Source: Austropuccinia psidii (lineage: Eukaryota; Basidiomycota; Pucciniomycetes; Pucciniales; Sphaerophragmiaceae). Taken from it: DNA of 64,000 bases. Below the pieces are notes generated by a model. That model was not told the DNA's origin. It saw nothing but the letters and a program-made list of their open reading frames with translations, and searched no databases. The DNA lies in assembly GCA_023105745.1 (NCBI GenBank), contig JALGQZ010000006.1, positions 30,457,686 to 30,521,685 on the forward strand, read 5' to 3'. Of the stretch, positions 1-12,871 are shown one piece after another (the first letter of the stretch is position 1; the number at the start of each line of letters is the position of its first letter). Position numbers and translations under genes: made by a program.

Positions 1-2149
1 GTGATAGCTTTATTTCTTTTGGTTAATTAAATAGTGTTATATTTAAAAGGTTAAATAAATATTTTTGAGAACAAGCAAAGTCTGATAGAGTCTGTTGAAT
101 ACACTTTTCTGAATTAGCCACCATCAATAAATAAATTGATTGTGAACTCAAGTTAAGATAATTCAGCATTTTTTAGGAAGGGCAGTTCAGATTATTCTGA
201 CACACAAGCAGAGCAAGGGTTACAAGCTTGAACAGCAATTCAAAACTGTTCTATTGTAATTTCCCCTTCCAGGTACTGCCTCATTTTATCCCACACAAGA
301 GGAGTTCCCACAGTAGGACAAAGGAAAAAAGCTAAATAGACCCAGGGTACCCAACCTTTGGGATCTGCAAGGACTCTATTAAGGTTTTCCACCTGTATTG
401 GAGGATTTTCAACTTTATTTAAAATTTAAGATTAGAATTCGATCAAAATTAAATTTGAAACTGGTTTATCCCAATTTGAACAGGAATTAAAAGCTGCCAA
501 AGGGTAAATTCTAATATGAAAGCTTGTAATAAAGGTTTTAAGAACATTCAAAGCTTAACCAATCTTGAAAATTTGTAACTAAGATTAAGCTTTAAAGTTA
601 TGAGTGTTACAACCTTATGAGAAGTTAAGGTTTGGTGTGTATTGATATTTTAAATGGAAAAAGAGAAACAACTTCAAAAATTCATTAAAAATCCAATTAT
701 TTTTAGATTCTCTTAAAGTTTTCACAAAGATTACAATTTGATCTTATATGTGTATAAATTTAATTTGAAGGATGTTTTTTTAAACAGGTTTAATTGGCAA
801 TCAGCCTTGAAATTAGACTTTTTAGTTATTCTTTAAGAAAATGAAGATTTCTTTAAAAATTAATTAAAATTCAGCTGAAGAGAATTTTGTTTAAAACAAT
901 TTTTTTAATTTGTCAATTTGCTGAAATTTAATATAGCTAAGCTTCATTTATATTTAAGCTTAAAAGAATTATTCCAAAAGAGGATTAAAGCTACTTGGAG
1001 TTATGAATAACACTGGTAACTTTAAATTGGCATTAAAAAGAAGCTACTTTGAGTCAAGAACCTCATTTTTAAGCATGGTTTTTCAGTTTTGACCTGAGCA
1101 CACCCTCTATATCCATTATGAATCACGAGAGTGACTCTGCAGGCATAAAAAGAGCCTTCACATCACTGGTTTTGTCCATTATGATCATTCAAGGAATTAT
1201 ATTAGACATTTTAAACAGGTAAAGGTTTATTGAATATATAAGATCTTATTATTAAAAGTATTTCTTAAATATTTTTCTTTTTATAAAATTTGAATTAAAT
1301 AATTGACATCATAAAATAAAGATTATTGTTGTAATCACCAATAATAAATTTTATTATATAGAGTTATTGTCTTGAAATATATTTTAAATCCACAAATTCC
1401 ACTTAAAAGCTGTTAAATCTTATTTTATTAAAAAAATATTTATGTTTGGTGTGTTTTTAACTTGTAAAGATTATTTAATATTATAACTTTTGTTTTTTAA
1501 CTTATTTTATTAGATAAAAATTGTAAGTAAGTCTTCTTTAAAGTTCTATATATTTTTTATCTAGTATTAGTTTTTGTATAGAGAATTTGTCTATAAGAAT
1601 TATCTCTGAACAGTGTGTGTGATATTTCATTTATAAATAATATTTATATTATTTATATAGTATTTATATTATTTATAAGTGGTTAAATATTGATATTTTC
1701 CATGTATAATTGTCTCATTATGTGAGCCTTGAGGTATATTTTACAAACCCAAATAGGCCTCAATTGATGTTGAAATCAATTCTGAACTATGCATAACCCA
1801 TAAGTCAAGCATATATCCAAAATTAATCATTTTGAATACAAGGAAAGATGAATAATGTTTTTGTGAGTAAGTAAATCCATGGATTTAAGGCCAGATTTGG
1901 ATTCTACATGAAAGTTCACCTAGGGTAGCTCAATAGAGTGAATAAGCATAAATTAAATCAATGAGGTTTTAATATGAAAAATACTTCAATACCACATGAA
2001 GGAATTGTGAAAATATTTACTTTTCTCAAATTCATACCAAAATAATTGGAATGTTAGAAATACCATATTACATATACACTAAGATTAGTGTTATGCAAGT
2101 TTGTGGCACTGAATAAAACAGTATTCTTACAAAACGTTTTGGTACACCC
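1..2149. other. AT-rich DNA without recognisable gene
   Basis: All six frames are full of stops. I see no retroelement motif, no RNA gene and no clear repeat boundary. A short A/T palindromic cluster of TTTATA and TATTTA motifs lies around 1625-1680. The composition matches the decayed retroelement relics elsewhere in the window, so this is probably old transposon debris. Confidence 0.6.
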
Positions 2150-3655
2150 ATAGAGAAGATCGGTCTTGAAGCCTGAATGACTATTTTTGACATGAAAATA
2201 GCTAAGGGGGACAAAAGACATCAAAGAGAGCCAGGTTACCCAAATTCTGAGGCCTCTGAGGCATAGATAGCTCTAAATCTTGGTTAAATGGATTATAATG
2301 GCACACTTAGTAAGCTAAAAACTTTTGGTAACTTGGTTACCAAGCTAAAGTCCCATTAAGCCATAACAAAATAGCAAATAAGCTGCTATTTTGGAATTAC
2401 AAGGAGGTAAATAGCAACTCTGACTTGTGTAACCAATTGATTCTTAATGGATGTAATTAATAAATATTAGAAAATTAATTAAAACCATTTTTAGACTAAT
2501 ATTAATTCATTCAACTCATGGAAACCAGCTATACTGTGCTATTTACAATTTTACATAGAAATAAGGTAGAAAATTCAAAAATTCATTAAAAATACAATCC
2601 CCAATGAATCCTTCTGAAAATTTGAGGACCAATGGACAATATGTTTTTCCACATAGAATCCAAAAAGAATAATGAAATAATAATCAAAATCAAAGGTTTG
2701 ACTTACAGTCCATCTTTGATGATTCCATGTGAAACACTGAATCTTCAAAAATTCACAGAAAATACAACCTGTGATGAAATTTTCAATAAAATCGATAACC
2801 TTGGGAAATTAATGTTTATTTTGAAAAAATAGAGATTTAAAGCTTTTAATCATTCTTATTCTTAACCATAAATGGGTTAGTAGTCACATAAAAGACTTAA
2901 TTAAGTAATTATTGGAATATTACATGACAATAGATGATGCAATACACAATCCAAAAAGGATAATTGTTTTATCACAAATTGAGTTTTCAGTTTGATACAT
3001 GGACTGCCTCTGTGAGCTGTTATTTACTTAACAGAGGCCTCCTCTTGCTTTGTTTCTAAATAATCTGATTATTCAATCATATCTTTTGTACCAATTTGTA
3101 AGTATTGGTTACAGTATTTTCTTAAGTGTTTGAAATATTTCTAAATAAATCAGAAAACATCCAATCATAGAAACATAATTTTTAAATTGTATTTAGCTAT
3201 TATATTGTTGTGTTATTGTTATAAAGAAATTTTGTTCCTTTAAATACACAATTTATCCATCAAAGCTCTCTAGCAAGTCTTATCAAGGTTTCATTGGAGT
3301 ATTAGTGAGCAGAGTTTATTAATTATTAAATCTTTTCTTTATCAATATTTCTCTTCAAGAATTATATTTAAAGTTATTCTTGCAAACAATATTGTATATT
3401 AAAATAATTTTTTTATTTTAATACAGAATTTTTATTATTAAATACTTCTTGTAAGTGATTCTTGTAGAAAATTACTGATTACTGTTGTAATAACTAGTAG
3501 TGTATTAAAAGTAAAAGAAATGATAAAATGATTAATTACTTAATTTTTTTCATAATGAATTTATTATATTTCATAAGAACAGTCATAGTAATGTTGATTA
3601 ATAGTAATATTATCAACCATTTTATAGACACATCTTACCCATTAAGAGCTTTATA
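2150..3655 (+). repeat. R1 interspersed repeat, copy 1
   Basis: This stretch matches, in inverted orientation, the DNA at 46277-44843 followed by 35139 to about 35110, that is, the site into which element C inserted. Matching landmarks include a shared segment around 2187-2215 and 46205-46235, and another at 3595-3640 that spans the C insertion point. A 66-codon ORF at 2632-2832 has a 65-codon counterpart in the other copy (45599-45796, minus). Its position upstream of the gag of element A suggests an LTR or leader of that family, but no 3' partner is visible, so the class is unproven. Confidence 0.6.
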
Positions 3656-4591
3656 CATTATTATTATTATAGCTGTAAGTGACTAGAATAATAATGGAAT
3701 TATTATAATTTATTATAATTATTAAGATTTCCTCATTATTAAACTATTCAATAATAATAAATTTCTTTTTTTATATAATTATTTTCAATAATTATATTGA
3801 TTTGCGGCTATAAAACCTCATTATATTATTTTTTCTACTGAGAACAGTCATAGTAATCTTGATATTTTTTACTATTATCCATTATTTCTGAACAATGTTA
3901 CATTTGGGGTACTGTCCAATATTTTATCCAATTTTTGGGACATAAATCATGTTCTAGATCCTATTTTACTGTTTTTTGACATAAAATTACAATACTTAAT
4001 TTGATTTTGGCCTTTATGGGACTCATACCTTCTAAATAATGTTAAGAATATTAATAAAGCTATTTTTGTTAGAAATATTGTTTGAGAAAAGTACTATTGA
4101 GTGATTTGGAATAAATTTATATTTTTGAACTAGTGACTTTTTCATATCACAGACTTGAAATTTATTCTTTGAGTTATTTTGGTATAAACTGAATAATGAT
4201 ATAAGCTTGACTAATTGCCTATTAATTGGATAATTATTATTTCTTTAAGAAAAAAACATTCAAAAAATGAAACATCTTTAATTGAAAATATTTTTTCTTA
4301 CTCTTTAGATAATTTTCTTTATTTTTGACATAATTTTCCATAAATTACATTAAAAAAACTTTATTCAATAATATATTCTTATCATCGTTTATTAATAAAA
4401 TAAATTATATTCTTTGTTTTCTCTGGTGCCATCCATAAGAGAAAGCTCTTCTGACTCTAGTATCTCAGAGTCAAGCATTGAAGTTCAAACCGATCCAGTA
4501 CCAAAGTGTTTACTCACCAAAGAACCCTTTAAAGGACAAACAGGTGAATTCAATCCATTTCTTAGTCAAATTTTATTTGACTTGAAGTGAA
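3656..4591 (+). other. AT-rich leader region of element A
   Basis: No ORF or RNA gene is visible. The last 170 bases are less AT-rich and lead directly into the gag start at 4592. TGGTGCC at 4424-4430 could be the start of a primer-binding site, since such sites begin with TGG, but I cannot assign a tRNA and see no convincing LTR end before it. Confidence 0.4.
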
Positions 4592-6700
4592 ATGCCTCCT
4601 ACTAGAAGTGGAAGCAATTACTCCATCCAATACAATGGATTTGGACCAGGACATTCAAGTAATAATTACAAAAGACAAGAATTCCAGCGCAGAGGAGAGG
4701 CACAAATTGAGGATTCCAGCACTCCTTCCAGTTACCAAAGGTTAGCAAGCACCTTTGAAGCTATTATTGATAGTCCAGAAGCTTACATATCTGCTATTCC
4801 TGTTGTGAGATCTAAGCAATTTTCAGCAAGAAGAAGTGGAAATATACCAGTCTAAGTAGAAGAACTGGTTTGTGGTGGCAAAGTAGCAGGTGTGGGAAAT
4901 TCTTCCCAGCTTGTGGATAGCAACAATGAACTCTTACCTTCAATTAAAGAAGCTCTTGAGCCCATGAAAGACAAAAGAACTTCTGAAGGGTTGGAAAGCC
5001 ATGTCTTGAAAAGGAAAACTCCAAAAGATAAATGCTTGGTTGAAAAACCAAAGAATCTTTTGGAGGACCAAAAGAGTTGGCCCAAAAGAAGGACAAAAGC
5101 CTTGTGCATGCTCCTAAAGCATCCACAAGAAAGAATCCACTTCAAAAGGTGCCAAATACAGGCAAGAAAGTCCCAAAGAACAACCACAAGGGCAAGCAAA
5201 AGGAAAAGGAAAAGGAAAAGTCCAAGTGGAACAAGCCTTACCTTCATAGTTACAGAATTACAAATACGGAAAAGAAAGCCATGGACCATGTGTTCAATTT
5301 GGAAAGAAATTTGATAGAATTCAAAAACAAGGAGGAGGAAAGAATGAACCATTTATTTCCAAAGAAATAGACCTTTTAAGGATTGTATCTCATGTAGAAA
5401 CTTGTAATAAAGAAATTTTGGCAAAATTTAACAATATTGAGTATATCCAAAAAAGGTTGGGCAGAGCAATTTAACAGGTGAAAGAGTCATAAAGGACAAT
5501 TATGTGTCTATAAAATGTAAATAAAGACAATATTTTGTCTTTGACACATATTTGTAGGATAATTGAATCCAAAGTTCCTTTTCTCAATCAACCAGATGAT
5601 AATTCTATTTACTTTATTACCAAAAAAATAAAAGATCTAAGAATACAACTTCAAAACTTAGAGAATTCTACTAGTCACAATTGATCTCTTTTCCAGGAAA
5701 ATCGGAAAAAAGTGAGAAAGAAATACTTCAATTGAATGAAGATATTCTATCAAGTATTAATAACATATCACTGAGAAATGAGTTACCAAGACAGTCTACA
5801 CCAATTATTGAGAGAAATGTGTTGAACTAAAATAATTACTTACATCATACAATTTCAAGCATTGCAGAAGTGGAAACTGCCCATGACTTCAATGAAACCC
5901 CCAGATTAGATGAATGGCCTACATCCAGTGGTCAATAAGAATACAATCATGTTTAATCTATTAAAACAATTGATATGCTTGAATAAGACTTTAACATACA
6001 AGATGAATACATAAGTGCCAGATTAGACTCATTATTTACAAAATAAGAAAAGAAATGGTACTTAAAACTGAGACAAGACAATGGGAAACAATCCTGGCCT
6101 TGATGGAAAGAACAAATTCTTTCCAAATGGGAAAATGATTCCTGGAGATTTGGAATGGAAAATTCTTTTGAAGAAGCCATTTTTAATATTGAGAGAGAAA
6201 GGCACATGTCCTGGCTTCTTAAACAGAAGGAAAGATTAACAGCCCTTCATCCTGATTTGTCTCACAGAATTTCACATAAAAGGATATTAAGAAAATGTGG
6301 TGGTGACCTTGATCATGCTTTAAGAAGAAGCTGTATTGAGCCTTACTCTAAAGAAGATTATATCAATGCCATGGAAGAAATAACTACCAGAACAAAAACA
6401 GGTAGAAATCAGTATAAAATCCCAATACACCATAAGAATAGTGGCAAACCAATTTTAAAGACAAAATAAATCACAAGACAGAGATCCTTTGAAATCTCAT
6501 AAATGTGGAATTACATCCAATTTGGCTAATAATTTTCCAAATGAAACCAGAATAAATGAGATAGAAATTGAAAAGCTTAACACAAAGAAGGAACAAATGA
6601 TGTATCTTTACATGAAAGTGATTCTGAGCCTTCTGAAGAAGAAGGTCAACCAGATCAACTTAGTATCTAAAACATCAAGCTATTCTTTGAAGTAACAGAA
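4592..6700 (+). pseudogene. Element A gag, degenerate Ty3/gypsy
   Basis: Gag polyprotein remnant of a Ty3/gypsy retrotransposon. The ATG at 4592 opens 87 codons beginning MPPTRSGSNYS, a start I remember from rust-fungus gag proteins. The frame stops at 4853-4855 (TAA), resumes in the same frame to about 5090, then shifts to the frame of 5077-5370, which is Lys/Glu-rich and probably coiled-coil. The capsid-like part is at 6155-6469 and parallels the capsid of elements C and D (SWLLKQKERLTALHP against EWCLRQSKRLKAIDP). The nucleocapsid zinc knuckle at about 6497-6540 has lost two of its three Cys and its His. Several stops and shifts show it is dead. Confidence 0.8.
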
Positions 6701-6834
6701 GCTCACACTCAATTACTACAATATAGTGAAGAATGCATGGATCTCATACATTTTCAAGATGCTAAAATACAGAAAACTCAGCCTGCTAGAGATAAAGCTT
6801 ATACAGATGGATAATCTTGTATCACTAATATTGT

Positions 6835-7279
6835 TATAAAAAACAAAGAAGAGCAGATAAATCTTGACTCAAGTGCTTTCTGCACTTGTTTTTGTAAAAA
6901 CTACATTAAAAAAGTATATACTAATTGGAAGGAGAAATTGCTTCCAATGGAAGGTATAAAATTCAGAAGTGCTAGCCAGAATATGCATCCTTTGGGAGTT
7001 CTTGAAGCAGCAATGTTATTTCCTCACCCTGAAGGAAGTATCAGAATGAAAGTTGAATTTGCTGTTATTGATAACTTCAATTCAAAAAATTTTATACTTG
7101 GAAGTTATTATCTTAATATCTATGGTATTGATATTAATAATCATAAAGACAGGTATTTCACAAAAGGGGAAAATAAAAAACAAAAGTTAAACATTCCTCC
7201 AGAAAGAAAAGAAATTACTGCCATTAGAAAAGTGAAGACTGTAAACAAGTCAAAATTTGTGGCGGATGAATTGATTTAA
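6835..7279 (+). pseudogene. Element A aspartic protease remnant
   Basis: This is the retropepsin region. The active-site triad reads Asp-Ser-Ser at about 6865-6873 instead of Asp-Ser-Gly, which would inactivate it. Downstream, MHPLG, a VEFAVIDN strand and the YYLNIYGIDI segment follow the same order as the protease-RT linkers of elements B, C and D. The frame stays open to a TAA at 7277-7279, after which RT-upstream sequence continues with further stops. Confidence 0.7.
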
Positions 7280-7320
7280 ACACAAATCAGTCCTGAATTA
7301 GCATTAGAAATATAGGAAGA

Positions 7321-8140
7321 TCTTATTGAAATCTTATTTCAACACAGAGAAACCTTTGCTTCTGATAATGAACCACCAGGGGCTATTGACAGCCATGAAG
7401 TGGAAATCATGCTTAATTTGGAAAGATCTTATACTCCATTATTAAGAAATCCAGCTTAGCCAGATAGCCCCAGAGCTAAAAAAGCATTAGAAACACATAT
7501 TAATGATATAATGAAACTGGGAGTTCTCAGAAACGCTAGGCACAATGAGGAAGTAGAAGTCACAACCCCTGTAATAATTACTTTGAATACTGAGAAATGA
7601 AGGATGGTTGGTGATTTTAGTGTTGAACACCTATAATATTCCAGACAGGTATTCAATTCATAGAATCCATGAGACCTTGACTCAATTATCACAAGAAATA
7701 TTAATAACTTCCATGGATGCTCTTAAAGGTTTTCATCAGAATTTTTTGACACTTTATGTTAGGAAATTATTGAGAATAATTACTCATTGTGGTATTTATG
7801 AGTCTTTAAGGATTCTTTTTGGAATAAAAAATGAACCTTCTCATTATCAAAGAATGATTAATGAAGTTTTCACACATGAATTATTGGAGGAATGGCTAGT
7901 CATTTATATTTATGACATTGTCATTAGTTGGGAAACCTGTAAATTGAATTTAGAGAGAATCTCATTAGTAGTTAAGGGAATTATTCAAGTGAAAATGAAA
8001 ACATCTCTTAAGAAATGTAATATGGGGTTTAATGAGTCAAAAGGTCTAAGAAATTTAGTTTCAGGACTAAGCCTTGGTGTTTCTGAAACAAATTACCCAG
8101 AAAAAAAAAGAAATGATGTCTTTATTAGGGTTTGCTAGCT
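7321..8140 (+). pseudogene. Element A reverse transcriptase remnant
   Basis: RT domain of the same element, broken by stops near 7456 and 7600 and by frame changes. Recognisable blocks in order are RYSIHRIHETL, SMDALKGFHQ with its catalytic Asp, FGIKNEPSHYQRM, and the catalytic box, which reads Y-I-Y-D rather than Y-x-D-D. One of the two catalytic Asp residues is therefore gone. Then come SLKKCN and SGLSLG, typical of the thumb region. It is the same family as the RT of B, C and D, but clearly older. Confidence 0.8.
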
Positions 8141-8149
8141 ATTAGAGGC

Positions 8150-8794
8150 AACACCTTGAAGATTTTGAAATTAATGCCAGATTTTTTTATAGAGTTTGTG
8201 ATAAACAAACTGCATTTGGAAATGACACAAGAAAGGATTAAAGAATATAAAAAGATCAAGTATGCCTTAACCAATACATGATTATGATTGATCTCAGACT
8301 GAAACCCTCCTTTCAAGCTGTATATTGGTACATGTGGTGAAGGTATAGGTTCAGGTCTTCATCAAATTCAAATTTTAAATGACAAACCTTTTTAAGGTCC
8401 AGTTTGTTCTATATCAAGACAAATAAAAACTACTGAGGCTAGATATGGAGAAAGCCAAATTGAGTGCCTTTGAATTTTGTGTGCTCTGGAAAAACTTCAT
8501 TATTATCTTGATGGTAGTTTTTTTGAGGTAATTACTGATTGTAATGCTATGAAATCAATTCTTAACATCAAAACTCCAAAAAGACACATTTTAAGATGGC
8601 AGATTGCTATACAGGAGTATAAAGGTAATATGACTACAGTACATAAAGCTGGAAATATTGACAAGAATGCTTATGGATTTAGTAGATGGGCATTACCCAA
8701 TACACTGGACAATGTTGTTAAATGGATGGAAGAAGATGCCACACCAGATGGTCAACTTCACCTGAGAATATTCAGAGCATCTAGAAGGTCTTAA
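8150..8794 (+). pseudogene. Element A RNase H joined to chromodomain tail; integrase missing
   Basis: After decayed thumb sequence, 8477-8794 is an open frame of 105 codons. It starts in RNase H ([26 protein letters not shown], the conserved DG..R block read as YGFSRW) and passes without a stop into [16 protein letters not shown]. The latter corresponds to the extreme C-terminus of the integrase chromodomain in B, C and D ([16 protein letters not shown]). About 1.6 kb that should encode the integrase zinc-binding, catalytic and chromo domains is absent. The 3' tail resembles the B/C/D family while the 5' part resembles a distinct gag family, so the unit may be a recombinant. It is followed by a polypurine run at 8815-8832. 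Confidence 0.75.
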
Positions 8795-8833
8795 CAGTCT
8801 CATAAATGATGAGCCTTTTTTAGAGGGAGGGAA

Positions 8834-10250
8834 TCTCATCCTGTGAGTCACAACCAGAGCACAAGCATGATAGTCAAAATACCATAAACCAATGGTAGAG
8901 TAAGATACCACCAAAACATGGAGCTGAGACAAAACAGATCAAAAGATAGCAAAAGAAAGAGGAAAGAAACATCTTTCAAAATATACAAGTCCCATAAACA
9001 GAGGAAAAATAATAACAAAGTTATTCAAGCTCAAAGCAAGTTCTGTGCATAAAACTTAATTTTAACCTCTCATATATAATTCAGAGAAAGAGGCTGAACC
9101 CCATCAAAATGGGTAATAAAGTTGAATCTCTCAGTCAGGGCTATCCAATGGTACTAGAAAAACTGAGAAAGTATCAAAACTACAGAAGTTATGGAAAAAA
9201 CAAAGCCACATAATTGTGAATAAAATATTCACCTCTCAACCAACTTCCACAGTTTTAGTTTGAGATACATAAAGTGGGGTCATTTTGGAAGGATCTCAAT
9301 TAGTCCTATCTAATGACTCCATCCTTTTCCTCATAGCCCATCTGGAACAAAATTTATGGAGCAAACAAGTTCAATACATGATTTGAGAAAAATCTATATC
9401 TGAATAATGGATATTAAAAATGGCATAAATTTTCCATATTTAATGTTATCCAAACCAAATGAGGAACAATTGTTTAGACCTGATCCAGAGCTACAAAATG
9501 AGCCAACATTGAGCTCAATATCTTGGAAATCAACAACATTATAGTAGTTTTAAGATTTAAATCCCACAGCTGGGTCAATACACCTTTATTGTGGGATACT
9601 TTCAAATATTCATTAATATGAGGGGTTAACTCTACAAAGGAGTTGTTTATCCCTCAATGCGTTGTAGCTTGGTCATTATCAGCTTGCCATACAGGTTCTG
9701 TACAGCATTCTACATGTCATGCAAGTCAGAAGAGGGCTCTGTGGTCCCCAGATGAAAATCTTCACCCTGTATTGATGAAAACTGCCCAGATGTGGTTTCA
9801 AAGCCACATCTGAGCCCAAGAAATTCTAGAAAGGTGTGGTACGAGCCACAAGACACGCCTTAAAATTGAGAAATATTCACTCCTCCTATGTGAAGTGGTC
9901 CAGAGGACCTTTTCACCCATTTTCATGATAAAAAGGGCCTTTTCTCCTCCCAAAAGGGAAATACCCATCCTGCTCTTGAATTCCTACATAGTAAAACTGT
10001 ATAAAAAAGCTATACTCTTGGAAAATAACCAGGTATACTGCTAATATCAAGTATTATAGTCTTTATAATCACAATGCAGCTGGTAAAGCTGCACCAAGGG
10101 CTTTCAACAGTGCTTACCACCACTGTTTCTCCATAGTAAATTCCTCAAAGTTTCTTTTTTAAACCATTTAACATTTATAAATATTTGCTAAAGTCATATT
10201 TAGAGCTGTAAATACCTTCATTAGCACTCAATCATAGACTAAACCTGACA
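8834..10250 (+). repeat. 3' LTR of element A, B/C/D type
   Basis: This 1417-bp LTR aligns with the LTRs of elements B, C and D. It begins TCTCATCCTGTGAG (family start TGTCAGCC) after a purine-rich tract and ends ACCTGACA at 10250. It keeps the internal palindrome at 9787-9812 (one mismatch) and the triplicated internal module. The next five bases are GCAAG; no matching 5' LTR is seen, so the target duplication cannot be confirmed. Confidence 0.8.
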
Positions 10251-10317
10251 GCAAGCCTAATAAAGTATTAATTTGGATATATGTTTGATTAAAATAGGTC
10301 ACAAGAATCTATATTTG

Positions 10318-11235
10318 TGTCAGCCTGTAACTCAAAAATGGAGCACAAGCACAACATCTTAATACCATAAATAACAGTGTTAGATAGGATATCCATAAAA
10401 TTATAAACCAGGCCAAATGGATCTTAATAGGATTAATCTTATAGGGGAAAATACAACATTTCAGAATAAATAATCCCTATCCCAATATAGGAGAAGAAAC
10501 AGAAAAATTATTCCAGCTCAAAAACATAACTGAGAATAAACCCAAGATTTGGCTTTCAAGATAAAAGGGAGAGAAAGAGGAAAAAACCCCATCTCATGGT
10601 TGGTCAAATTGAATATCCCCGTTAGGGCTATCTATTTGTACTTCCCATATTTTTCTAGCATAAAAATTACAGAGGTTAGAGACAGCCATAGGAAAAATAG
10701 TGGAGAATGAAATATTGACCTCACATTTAACTTCTACCACTTTAGTGTGGGATACCAAAATTTAACTCTTTTTGGAAAGAGAAGAAAGAGGGATTCTCTA
10801 TGATACTCTCAATAGCTCTCTATCTCACCAGAACCAATTTTATTAAGGAAATCAGCTTATTACAGCGTTAATACAAAATCCATATTATTACAATGTAATT
10901 TGAAATCTGTATAAGCTTGCCATACTTAATTCTAGGTATAAAAAAGAGTAAACATTGTGTAGAGCTCATCATGGGCTAAAGAATGAGCCAGATTTGAGCT
11001 CTATATCTTCAAAACTCACAACTTTATTCAGGATTTGAAATAATAATCCTAAATTAACCAGTGTGGGACCTTACTGTGGGTTGGCTATCCATAGAACTGA
11101 ATTAATGGCTGACAAATTGAATTAAATTCTGTTTATTATTTAAATAATTATAATTTGGCTAATAAGATTCTTAGTGATTCATCCTGTACAGTTTCCGAAA
11201 GGTCATAACCCCTAGAAAAATCCTCACCATGAAAA
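10318..11235 (+). repeat. Truncated LTR, B/C/D type
   Basis: It starts TGTCAGCCTGTAACTC, the family LTR start, and follows the LTR consensus through the ATAACT and TAGCTC modules to about 11235, where similarity fades near a short ATCCTCACC stretch. The CTGACA end is not present. It lies 67 bp downstream of the element A LTR, in the same orientation, and is more diverged than it. Confidence 0.65.
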
Positions 11236-11363
11236 AAAGCTATCCCCACCAGCGGGGGTAGCAGGTCCAACCCAGCTTCCAACTCTCTTCATACTAGGCT
11301 CTAACTTGGTATTAATTTCTTGTCATCTTCCAAGACAGATTTTCAAAATTCAGAAATAATTCT

Positions 11364-12866
11364 GTCAGGGTGAGTCTATATAGTAGCTATAAAATGTAGT
11401 TACAAGCTAGTATTATGACTGTGACACATCAAAAAACAAATGAATTTAAATCTTCAGGTCCTACTGCTACGTGGTAACAGTGGTGATGAGTCTGTTGAGG
11501 ACCTGGGTTGCAATACTCTAATATCTTTGACTGTAAAGAAGTACTACAATAATCATATTCTAATTATATCTTTAATCATAATTCTAAGGACACTACTGAT
11601 TGATAACAGTTTTGTCACGTAAGAATATGGATAATAAGATAAAGATCATGGGTTTTCAAGGAAAAAACCCTTCTTCTATATCTTTCAAGACTGTCAAGAG
11701 TTATTAACTCTTCACGCGTCAGAGGAGTGAAAATTTTCACTCCAATGATCAGTCTGTGGTTCTGGATAATCAATTCTGACGTCAATAGAGGCAGAATTGT
11801 GGTTTTGGAACCACAAATGATCATTCTGGATCAATACAGGGTGAAAAAACTTTTCACCTGCCACGTCAGCACTTGGATGACGTTGTTCTGGTGTCTGTAT
11901 GATCAATAATGATGATCTTAGAGAGGTTATATCTTCATAAGTATATTATTTTAATTATGAGAGCAATACTGTTTGATACAAGTTTGATACAGTCATGTAT
12001 TGCTAGAAAAACCTTCCAATCAAGATATCTCAGTCAGTTCTTAAGATATCAAGAAACCAAGAGCACAGAACTGAAGGGCTTAATGAGCTCTTCGATTTGG
12101 TATGCTTCATGTTTACCCTTCTTCAAAATAGCAAAAGTTATAAGGGTTTTAAGTTTTTGGATGTATTTTTGTACATCAGTATGAGGCTTCAAAAACTTCC
12201 ATACCAGATATCTTCTCAATTTGGAAGATATCTGTATTCTGATGATACAGTCTTGTAGGGCTTGATTAGCTCTACAGTTTGGTATATTACACTGTACAGT
12301 TGTATGAGTGTATGCCAAAGATACAGGGGTTTGATTACATTGTTGTTTTCAGAATATCTGTATTTTGGTTGTTGAACCTTTGAACCAAGAACCCTCAGTC
12401 AATTTAAGAGATACAGAGGTCTAAGTTGTCTCAAGTTAAAGCTCTTGTTTAGATCTTTAATTTGGTTATACGTTTGTACAGTTTTGTACAAGCCCTCTTT
12501 GACTTTCAGGGGGGTCTTGGTTTTAAAATAAAGGTCATATGGTATCTCCAGTTGTAGTGGTGTTACAGAAACATGGATGATACCAGTGTGTAGCTCTCTA
12601 TGTGAGCTTTAAGAAAAATACCATTTTGGTATATAATAACTTAAATATGCATAAGTTAGATGAGAGGTGAAAATAAGGGTTTTGACTTGTTTATTCTCCT
12701 CTAGGTTTCCTTATTCTGTTTGGATAAGGTTGGTATTTAATTTAAGAGGAGTTTTTTCCTCTTATTTATTACCTGTATTGACTATGTTTGTTCAATACTT
12801 CTCATACCATTATTTATGGTATGTTGGATGTCATGCTAGTGCTCTGTTTTGAGTCACAGGTTGACA
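11364..12866 (-). repeat. Solo LTR with target-site duplication, B/C/D superfamily
   Basis: In + coordinates it starts TGTCAGGGTGAGTC and ends GTCACAGGTTGACA, the two ends of the B/C/D LTR in reverse orientation, over 1503 bp. It is flanked by a perfect 5-bp duplication AATTC (11359-11363 and 12867-12871), and no internal region is present, so it is a solo LTR made by LTR-LTR recombination. It is a diverged subfamily: the internal modules and the GTGGTTTTGGAACCAC palindrome core are recognisable. It also contains a perfect TGACGTCA at 11777-11784 and further CGTCA/TGACG motifs nearby. Confidence 0.85.
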
Positions 12867-12871
12867 AATTC

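Noticed and set aside
1721..1728. TGTGAGCC as the start of an LTR of the element A family
   Set aside because: It matches the mutated start of the D LTR, but the following sequence does not align with the B/C/D LTR, and no partner end is visible.
2095..2099. GCAAG as a possible 5' target duplication matching 10251-10255 of element A
   Set aside because: A 5-base match is expected by chance several times in this region, and no LTR start follows it.
4852..5352. 166-codon minus-strand ORF
   Set aside because: Antisense of the Lys-rich gag segment of element A; it gives a Leu/Phe-rich artefact without homology I recognise.
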